From NCBI GenBank assembly GCA_017435385.1, contig JAFSFB010000023.1, forward strand, positions 1 to 64,000: 64,000 nt of DNA, given 5' to 3'. Positions within the stretch are counted from its first letter, which is position 1. The number at the start of each line of letters is the position of its first letter. Below, one piece after another: positions 28,501 through 35,500 of the stretch. The DNA comes from Clostridia bacterium (GTDB lineage: Bacteria; Bacillota; Clostridia; Oscillospirales; Acutalibacteraceae). The notes beneath the pieces are model-generated. The model searched no databases and was not told where the DNA came from. It worked only from the letters and a program-made list of their open reading frames with translations. A program made the position numbers and the translations under genes.

Positions 28501-31500
28501 TGAAGGCTGGTATTATAACGGCGAAAAGATGGATGCCGATACGGTCATCACAGTAACCGATGATGTTACTATCGAAGCTAACTATGTCGGTGCAGAAGCA
28601 AAGCTTGTCTTCAAGGCAAACGGCGCTCTCTTCGCTAACGGCACAGATACAGTTGAAGTTCCTCTCAAGATCGATGATGAGATCACAGCGGATATGTATC
28701 CCGCAGTTCCCGATTACGAAGGCTATACCTTCGACAGATGGAGCGATGACCTTGTCGGTCAGACAATGACTGAAAAGGAAGTTGTTATCACCATCAAGTG
28801 GAATGCAAACTCCTATAACATCAAGTTTGTCAACGGTCTTACAAATGCTCAGATCGGCGACATCGTTTCCGGCGAATTCGGTACTCCCGTAGCAATGCCC
28901 GAGCTTCCCACAGCAACAGGCTACAGCTTCGCTTGGGATAACACAGTAGCTTCGATTCCTGCAAGAAACGAAAAGGGCGAGCTTATGGTCAACGGCGGCA
29001 CGATGACAGTCACCGCAGTTCCCACAGCTAATGTCCATACCGTTACTTACATGAACGGCGATGCTGTTGTAACAACCAAGGATGTTGCTTTCAATCAGCC
29101 CATCGACTCAGCAGTTGCTCTCGGAACAGTTCCCGCAGGCTACACATTCCTCGGCTGGAGCCTTGATGAGAATGCAACCGCAGCAGGCAACCTCGGCGTA
29201 ATGCCCGACAAGGATGTAACTGTTTATGCAGTTCTTCAGGCAACAGGCAACACGGTTTACACTGTTGAGATCTATCATGAAAACCTTGAAGGCGGATATG
29301 ACCTTGTTTCTTCCACGGAATATGACAACGGTGTTGCAGGTCAGCCCGCTCCCTATGTAGTCGATACTGATGTTGAAGGCTTCAACTATAACGAAGCTGA
29401 TTCGATCATTCCTGATGCTATCGACGGCGAAGGCACTTCAGTTCTTGAAATCTACTATGACCGCAGAATAATCAGCGTTCAGATCGGCGACGACAAACCC
29501 GTTGATGTTCCCTTCGGCTCAAAGGTTGATATTCCCGATGAAGCTCCCGCTCCCTCGGATCCCGGTCAGGAATTCGATAAGTGGGTTGACGAAAATGGCA
29601 ACGAAGTAAGCGATCCTTACACCGTTCCCGATTCACCCGACAACGATCCCGTTGTTATCACTCCCACATATAAGAACAGAATGATCGACGTTTACTACAG
29701 CGTAAACGGCACAGTAATCGAGACTGTTGCAACAGAATACAGCAAGCCTATCGACTCAACAGTCAGACCTGCTGATGATGAAGTTCCCGCAGGCTACACA
29801 TTCCTCGGCTGGAACCTTGACGACAAGGCAACAGCAGTCGGTGCTCTCGGCAACATGCCTGCAGAAGAAGTAACTGTTTATGCAGTTCTTCGTGCTCACA
29901 CCAATATTAAGTACACAGTTGAAATCTATGAGGAATCCTTGACAGACGGCGTTTACGATAAGGTTTCAGAAACACCTTATACCAACGGTACCGCAGGTCA
30001 GCCTGCTCCTTATGAGATCAACAAGGATGTTGAAGGCTTCGATTATAACGAAACCATGTCTGTGATCCCCGAAGCTGTCAGCGGTGACAACACAACCGTT
30101 CTCAAGCTTTACTATGACCGCAGAACGATCAGCGTTCAGATCGGCAACGACGAACCCATCGATGTTCCTTACGGCACACAAATCGATCTTCCCGACGATC
30201 CCGATGACAACGATCCCGGCACAGAATTCGATAAGTGGGTTGACGAAAACGGTGATGCAGTAACAGATCCCTTCATCGTTCCTGATTCAGAAGACGATGT
30301 TACCGTTGTTATCACTCCCGTTTACAAGAACCTCTCCTTCGATGTTATCTTCATTGATGAGCTTAACGGCACAACAAAATCAAACATCCTTGAATACACA
30401 ACCAAGATCCCGAATCCCGGAACGCCCAGTGCTGAAGGCTTCGAATTCGACGGTTGGTACACCAAGGCAGGCGACAAGTATGTTGCCGGAACAACAACAG
30501 TTCCCAATGCTGACGTAACTTACTATGCTAAGTACACAGGTCTTCCCGTAACCTACATTGTAAATGTTTACTTTGAGAAGGTTGACCGCACAGGTTGGGA
30601 GGATGTTCAGTCCGAACTTGTTGACGGCGTAGCAGGCGAAACCGCCAAGTACACCGAAACATTTGAAGGCTTCACTCTTGATACAAAGATCTCCGTAACA
30701 GAAGATACGATCGAGGGCGACAGCTCAACAGTCCTTGTTATCTACTTCAGAAGAAACGATGTCAAGATCACCGTTGACGATGAAGAAAAGGATGTTCCTT
30801 ACGGAACAGAGATCAAGGAAGAAGATCTTGAGAAGGATGTAACAGTTGATCCCGGCTACAAGATCGACAAGTGGACAGACGCTGAAGGCAATGAAATCAC
30901 CTTCCCCGTTGAGATCAAGGGCGGCGAAGAATTCATTCCCGTAATCGTTAAGGACACATTCACAGTTAAGTTCCAGCTCGAAGACGGTACACCCGTTGAC
31001 GAAACAACAGCAGAATTCGGCTCCGAATATGCTGCTCCTCAGGCTCCCGAAGCTCCCGAAGGCTTCACCTTCGCAGGTTGGTTAGATAAGGCAACAAACA
31101 CTTACTATGACGGCAAGATTCCCGCAAAGGATGCTGTTTATGTTGCATACTACACCAACAACGATGAAGCTGAATACACAGTTAACATCTATATCATGAA
31201 CACAAGCGGCGTTGAAGAGCTTTCAGGCTCCTACAAGTCAACTGCTGCAATCGGAACAACTCAGAGCGTTGTTCCCGGAACCGTTGCATTCTGCACTCTT
31301 GACACAGCCAAGAGTAACACAAGCTGCGTAGTCCTTGCTGACAACTCAGCTTCCATCAACCTCTACTTCGTAAGAGGCCTCTACACTGTAAGCTTCGACG
31401 GCGAAGAAACTCAGGTTTATGCAGGCGCAGCAATTCCCGTTCCCGCAGATCCCGCTCAGGACGGTAAGAAGTTCACAGGCTGGACTCCTGCAATTCCCGA

Positions 31501-32416
31501 TGTAATGCCTGAAGAAGATCTTGCATTCGCATCAACATGGGAAGATGTTAAGTATACAATTACTTACATCGTAAACGACAACAAGATCGTTCACGAATAT
31601 CTCTTCGGCGAAGTGGTTACTCCTTATGAGATAACCGAAGCACCCGCAGGCCTTGTATTCGACAGCTGGTTAGGCACAATTCCCGAAACAATGCCCGCAG
31701 AAAACGTTGTTGTTTCTGCAGTATTCAAGGCTGCAGCTTACACAGCAACCTATCTCGATGCTGACGGTAACGTTTACGAATCCTACTCCGTAGCTTACGG
31801 CGCAGAGATTCCCGTTCCCGCAACAAATCCCGAGAAGGCATTCCACGAGTTCGTTGAGTGGGATAACATTCCCGAAACAATGCCCAACTACAATGTAACG
31901 ATCAGACCCGTATTTGCACCTATCGATGTTCGCCTTATTTCTGCTGACGGTTCAACAACCGTTATCGACAGAGAAAGAATGATCATCTACGGTCTTGAAG
32001 AGAATCTGACCGCTAAGGTTCTTGACGATCTCTTCCTTGACTATGAAGGCGACGGAACATTGGTAATCAAGCCTGTAACAGAGGGCACAAGCAGATATGG
32101 TACAGGCGCAGTTGTTGAACTCTATAACAATGCAGACGGATCACTCGTTGAAACATTCCATATCGTAGTATTCGGTGACCTTAACGGTGACTCGGTTGTT
32201 AACGGTATCGACGTTTCAATCGCATCCGACGAAGCATTCTGGATTTCAGACTGGTCGCTCGAAGGCTCAGATGAATATAATGAGTACAGAACGATCGCTG
32301 CAAATCTTGACAGCAAGAACAGCGTTATCGATTCAACAGACGTAAGCAACATCAAGAACTATGTTCTCAGCCTTGTTGACATTGATCAGACGACAGGCAA
32401 GATTGTTCGTTCCTAA
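25502..32416 (+). CDS. Giant secreted B-repeat protein, cohesin-like N-terminus, dockerin-like C-terminus (2304 aa)
   Basis: The frame is open from 25448, but ATG 25502 is preferred: AAGGGAGG (25484-25491) lies 10 nt upstream and a signal peptide starts exactly there (K-T-F-K-R, hydrophobic core, L-S-N-A). Residues about 35-255 form the cohesin-like module (Q-K-V-K-A-R-I-S-I, then Y-V-F-E-F-N-F-K-V). About 21 B-repeats follow, mixed with six MucBP-like units (Y-T-V-x-x-Y type). This is the highest spacer content of the family. A segment of about 650 bp is tandemly duplicated (about 29035-30340). None of its repeats has the long-loop I-G-D-L-G tail found in the two upstream genes. Pre-dockerin module from about 31925, dockerin-like domain from about 32170: loop 1 D-L-N-G-D-S-V-V-N-G-I-D is canonical, loop 2 is degenerate. 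No wall anchor seen. Predicted surface or matrix protein. Confidence 0.86.
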   Translation: MKTFKRTLSGFLALLMMFSCFSVLSNATINDGNKNSAEVYTDFYVEKDGVWEKTDKVKAGQKVKARISIETDFLIGTTTLFWVYSKNFMDFDPSGMSGSIDTGFDFTGAINSDPNSIATKNKFDGEIAYNTEVPLYSAPDDLIYDGYVPEDFFDDKGWVMLSLTSATAVPAQLSKDEYVFEFNFKVKDEPTATEGFFYVPEGSLQSPDAYYAKTFIQRAATSTNIAVNLNEQANFMYYDIQLNDKNTIALFTETSTTYTQNVYTMDTEGYYSAAAVTKTPTVEIGSTISASAYAAPDGFTVDTAKSSADVTAAEDGSSVMDIYLKREKYNVSFDGVPTEQFYDAVIKAETPDEKEGYTFDGWYSGANMLTETTKVPVGGAAYTAKYTANDVGYTVNKYFMNTDGSTYADPVPQAFPGKTDDVVSYADENIEGFKLDTTLGKLSGTVTGDGKLVLNAYYTREKVNVTIDGEKSEAYYGTTIEKPATPPAEAGYEFDKWVDGSNNEIGSWPITVKTTDIVINSVFKKLPRTVTYKYVGAPSGYEVPAAKIAYIGDTIELPQLPTVEGYVVGDWVITDANGEVITDGKVGTTDVTVTSTWTLNAYKVTLDLDGGEANVTSINKNYGEVLHADELPEVTKAGYDHVGWTADGADATFPMTIKGDVALKAKLALHNYTITYAFSGNKPDSVNVPAAVTGTMGSVIPQPTFGAVEGWSFGSWTFADAEGNEITDGKVGTADVVATGKWTLNRHQVSYVTGVDGTTIAPITRPYGTEILAPETDLSALKPGYRFDGWKDSETGKIVTFPFAMPDRDVELVAVWTPVERTITYVYVGAPSNYTAPEAKKGTIGTAIELPDLPTDEAYIISDWVISGDDGNGKVGTTDVTVTATWTKKTYTVQFYADEEGTVPFGDPVTYEHGQLLAYPATTPVILGKTFDAWSEAKDRPVKKDLDIVPVFTTDEYTVTVLGFDGIEFAETKGWTATYGDEITIADLAALNTEVENYVFEGWYYNGEKMDADTVITVTDDVTIEANYVGAEAKLVFKANGALFANGTDTVEVPLKIDDEITADMYPAVPDYEGYTFDRWSDDLVGQTMTEKEVVITIKWNANSYNIKFVNGLTNAQIGDIVSGEFGTPVAMPELPTATGYSFAWDNTVASIPARNEKGELMVNGGTMTVTAVPTANVHTVTYMNGDAVVTTKDVAFNQPIDSAVALGTVPAGYTFLGWSLDENATAAGNLGVMPDKDVTVYAVLQATGNTVYTVEIYHENLEGGYDLVSSTEYDNGVAGQPAPYVVDTDVEGFNYNEADSIIPDAIDGEGTSVLEIYYDRRIISVQIGDDKPVDVPFGSKVDIPDEAPAPSDPGQEFDKWVDENGNEVSDPYTVPDSPDNDPVVITPTYKNRMIDVYYSVNGTVIETVATEYSKPIDSTVRPADDEVPAGYTFLGWNLDDKATAVGALGNMPAEEVTVYAVLRAHTNIKYTVEIYEESLTDGVYDKVSETPYTNGTAGQPAPYEINKDVEGFDYNETMSVIPEAVSGDNTTVLKLYYDRRTISVQIGNDEPIDVPYGTQIDLPDDPDDNDPGTEFDKWVDENGDAVTDPFIVPDSEDDVTVVITPVYKNLSFDVIFIDELNGTTKSNILEYTTKIPNPGTPSAEGFEFDGWYTKAGDKYVAGTTTVPNADVTYYAKYTGLPVTYIVNVYFEKVDRTGWEDVQSELVDGVAGETAKYTETFEGFTLDTKISVTEDTIEGDSSTVLVIYFRRNDVKITVDDEEKDVPYGTEIKEEDLEKDVTVDPGYKIDKWTDAEGNEITFPVEIKGGEEFIPVIVKDTFTVKFQLEDGTPVDETTAEFGSEYAAPQAPEAPEGFTFAGWLDKATNTYYDGKIPAKDAVYVAYYTNNDEAEYTVNIYIMNTSGVEELSGSYKSTAAIGTTQSVVPGTVAFCTLDTAKSNTSCVVLADNSASINLYFVRGLYTVSFDGEETQVYAGAAIPVPADPAQDGKKFTGWTPAIPDVMPEEDLAFASTWEDVKYTITYIVNDNKIVHEYLFGEVVTPYEITEAPAGLVFDSWLGTIPETMPAENVVVSAVFKAAAYTATYLDADGNVYESYSVAYGAEIPVPATNPEKAFHEFVEWDNIPETMPNYNVTIRPVFAPIDVRLISADGSTTVIDRERMIIYGLEENLTAKVLDDLFLDYEGDGTLVIKPVTEGTSRYGTGAVVELYNNADGSLVETFHIVVFGDLNGDSVVNGIDVSIASDEAFWISDWSLEGSDEYNEYRTIAANLDSKNSVIDSTDVSNIKNYVLSLVDIDQTTGKIVRS
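29035..30340 (+). repeat. Tandem duplication with a period of about 650 bp inside giant gene
   Basis: The unit starting near 29035 (B-repeat with G-Y-T-F-L-G-W-S-L-D, then MucBP-like unit with Y-T-V-E-I-Y, then E-F-D-K-W-V-D-E-N-G) recurs from about 29686 (G-Y-T-F-L-G-W-N-L-D, Y-T-V-E-I-Y, E-F-D-K-W-V-D-E-N-G). Matching landmarks are 651-654 bp apart. The copies have diverged at many positions, so the duplication is not very recent. Confidence 0.65.
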
Positions 32417-32435
32417 CCTGGCTTAATTTTAATGG

Positions 32436-32460
32436 GGAGAGGGGACACCCCCCTCTCTCC
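32436..32460 (+). other. Intercistronic GC hairpin without U-tract
   Basis: GGAGAGGGG (32436-32444) pairs with CCCTCTCTCC (to 32460) with one G-T pair and a short loop. It is followed by GGAAAAAAAGAAG, so there is no T run. It resembles the other two hairpins between operon genes. Confidence 0.5.
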
Positions 32461-32484
32461 GGAAAAAAAGAAGCATGTCACTCA

Positions 32485-32541
32485 AGAGCGGATGGCACAA
32501 CCGCTCTGACAAACCCGTTTTCTGTCGGCACGGAAAGCGGG
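32485..32541 (+). other. Two leader hairpins before fourth operon gene
   Basis: AGAGCGG (32485-32491) pairs with CCGCTCT (32501-32507). Just downstream, CCCGTTTTC (32514-32522) pairs with GAAAGCGGG (32533-32541) with one G-T pair. The second ends 10 nt before the AGGAGG-type site at 32549-32555. A possible role in translation control or mRNA stability is inference. Confidence 0.35.
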
Positions 32542-32564
32542 ATAAAACAAGGAGGAATTCTCTC

Positions 32565-35500
32565 ATGACAAAAATTAAAAGGTTAGTTGCTGTCGTTCTC
32601 TCCCTTCTGATGATTTTTGGCACGGTTTCCTCGGTTGCTTCGGCAGCAGCTTGGGATGCAACAACATCCGACGGTTTTGCGCTGGATGTTACGACAAAGA
32701 TATTCAGACAAGTTGACGGTGAATGGATCGAAACCAAGAAAGTACAAAAAGGCGAAACCGTAAAGGCTCGTGTGTATCTTGACACCGATTTCTTCACAAA
32801 CGGCGGTGACCTTGTATTCTTCTATAACAATGATTTCTTCTCGGATTCATATTCAGAAAACAAGAACACCCTCGCTGTTAACTCTGCGGTTTACGCAGGC
32901 GACGGCTACGGCATTACAGGCGAATTCTATAATTCAAAATCCTCGGCAAATGTTGAAAGCAGACTGATGACTCTCGGAGTTATCGATCAGGCTTTTGCCG
33001 ACAAGCATAATTTCATCGCTGTCAGCGTTACTCTCGCAGGCGATGAGAAAAACAACCTTTTCCTTGGCAATGAATGGCTCTGCGAATTTGACCTTACAGT
33101 CAATAATGACGCAGCAGGCACAGGCGATTTCTTTATTCTTGAAGACTCTTTCAGAGATAAGAATATAAAGACAAATTACTGTAACATTTCCAAGGGTCCT
33201 TCATTCGGTTACAACGAAGACGTAGTTGATATGTCTAACTGGCAGGCTGTTATTACGGTAGCAAGCAATCCCGTTTCTCTTTATACCAACTATGTTGAAG
33301 CAACATTCGATGCAAACGGCGGCGAATTTGCTGACGGCAAGGATTCAAAGGTTATCAGCGGTGAGGCAGGCGAAGCTCTCAGCGTTGATGCTCCCGTTCT
33401 TGAAGGCTACGCCTTCGCAGGCTGGTTAGCTGAAGGCGCATCAGAGGCTCTCGATACCGTTCCTGCTCTTCCTGCTGCAGACACAACATATGTTGCACAG
33501 TGGAAGTCAACAACGGATAGATACGACGAAACTCTTAAATTCAAGACAGATATTTACAGATTTGACGAAACTGCAAACGATTGGGTATATACCGAAAAGG
33601 TTATTCCCGGCGAAACCGTCAAGGCAAGAATTTATATTGACACAACCTATTTCACCAACGCAGGTGACTTCGTTGTGTTCTATGATAACGATTTCTTTGA
33701 GGAAGCAGATCCCGATTTCACAGTCGGTTCATTCACCGATCTCGTCGTTAATCCCAAAGAGAAAAACGATGACGGAACAATGAAGATCGAGGGTACATAC
33801 TCTTATGTTTCTTCCAATGCAAGAGTTATCAAAAGACTTGTAGAAGCTGGTCATATCGATCAGGAATTTGCAGATACTCACACTGCGTATCTCGCAACCT
33901 ATAAGTTCAATCCTTCAGCCAGCCGAGTTCTCAGCGGAGATGATTATTTCGCAGAATGGACTCTGAAGGTCAAGGATTCAGCTTCGGGAACAGGCGACTT
34001 CTTTGTTGTTGAAGAAACAATTCAGAACGCAAGCGAAAAAGGCCAGAAGGCTTATATCAGCATTCCCGTAAGCGTTGAGGGCGGCACCGATGAGGATTCA
34101 ATATCCCTCTTCGAGATCAATGTCAACACAGATGTTGAAAGCCATCCTGTTTCAACTCTCAGCAGAATCGAATTCTACACAGATAAAGCCCAGATGGATA
34201 CTCCCGATTTCGTGATCGAAGATGATATCAACGCTCCCGTTGATGCATCAACGGTTCCCGAATTCACAAAGGACGGCTACACCTTCAAGGGCTGGGTTCC
34301 TGCAGAAATTGCGGATCCCACAGTTGACGATGTTGTAGAGATTCCCGAACTGATGCCTTTTGATGAGGTCAAGCTTGTTGCTCTCTGGATCGAAAAGGTA
34401 ACAGTTTCCATTGATCCCTCAAACGGCGATCCCGTTATCGAAAACGAAGTAACGGCAGGCGATGCATTTGAAAAGCCTGAAGATCCCGCTAAGGAAGGTC
34501 ATTATCTTGCAGGCTGGACAGATGACAACGGAAACTTCATGACTGAGCTTCCCGATGTTTATCCCGCAGAGGATACGGTCTACACAGCAGTATTTGAAAC
34601 TTATACCTATAATGTAGAGTACTATGTTCTCAATCCCGAAACTCTTGTTTTTGACAGAGTTGCGATTGCCAACACAGCTTACGGCGAAAAGATCAATCCC
34701 GTTCCTCCTCTCTACAAGGTACCCACAGGCTATGCTCTGACTCCTGCATATAAGGATATCACTTTCGCTGCAGATACACTTCTTGCAGAAGGCGAAACAA
34801 TGCCTGCAAATGCAGTCAAGCTTTATTACAAGCTTGCAGCCAATAAGTATCCCGCAACCTTCAAGCTTGACGGCGGTAACATCAACGGCGAAACAGCCGA
34901 TGTTGTTGTTGAAACAGCTTACGGTGCTCAGATCAAGGCTCCCGCAGATCCCGTCAAGAAGGGTAACACCTTCGCAGGCTGGACTCCCGTTGTCGGTCTG
35001 ATGGATACCGAGCCCCTCGAATTCATCGCAACATGGGAACCCAATACATACTACGCAACCTTCATCGTTGAAGGTGAGGTTTATGAAGTAATTGACATTC
35101 CCTACGGCGCAGAATTTGAATATCCCGGCGATCCCGAGCTTCCCGGCTACATCTTTGTAGAATGGAATCCCGGACTTCCCGCAACAATGCCCGATGAGGA
35201 TGTAGAACTCACAGCGGTATTTGAAAAGAAGGATATCACGATCACTCTTGAGCTTGACGGCGGCAAGTATGACGGAAGCGAAGAAGCTATTGAGATCACC
35301 GGCAAATACGGCGATGAAATAACCGATCCCGATGCTGAAAAGCTTGCAAAAGAAGGCTATGTATTCGGCGGTTGGGAACCCGCTCTTCCTGAGACTCTTC
35401 CCACCGAAGATGCAACCTACACAGCAATCTGGAACCCCGCAAAGGATACTGATTATACCGTAGAGGTTTATTATCAGAATACAGAAGGCAAATATGCCGA

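Noticed and set aside
32475..32564. 30-residue N-terminal extension of the fourth operon protein
   Set aside because: It runs through two hairpins; AAGGAGGA and a signal peptide define the start at 32565.
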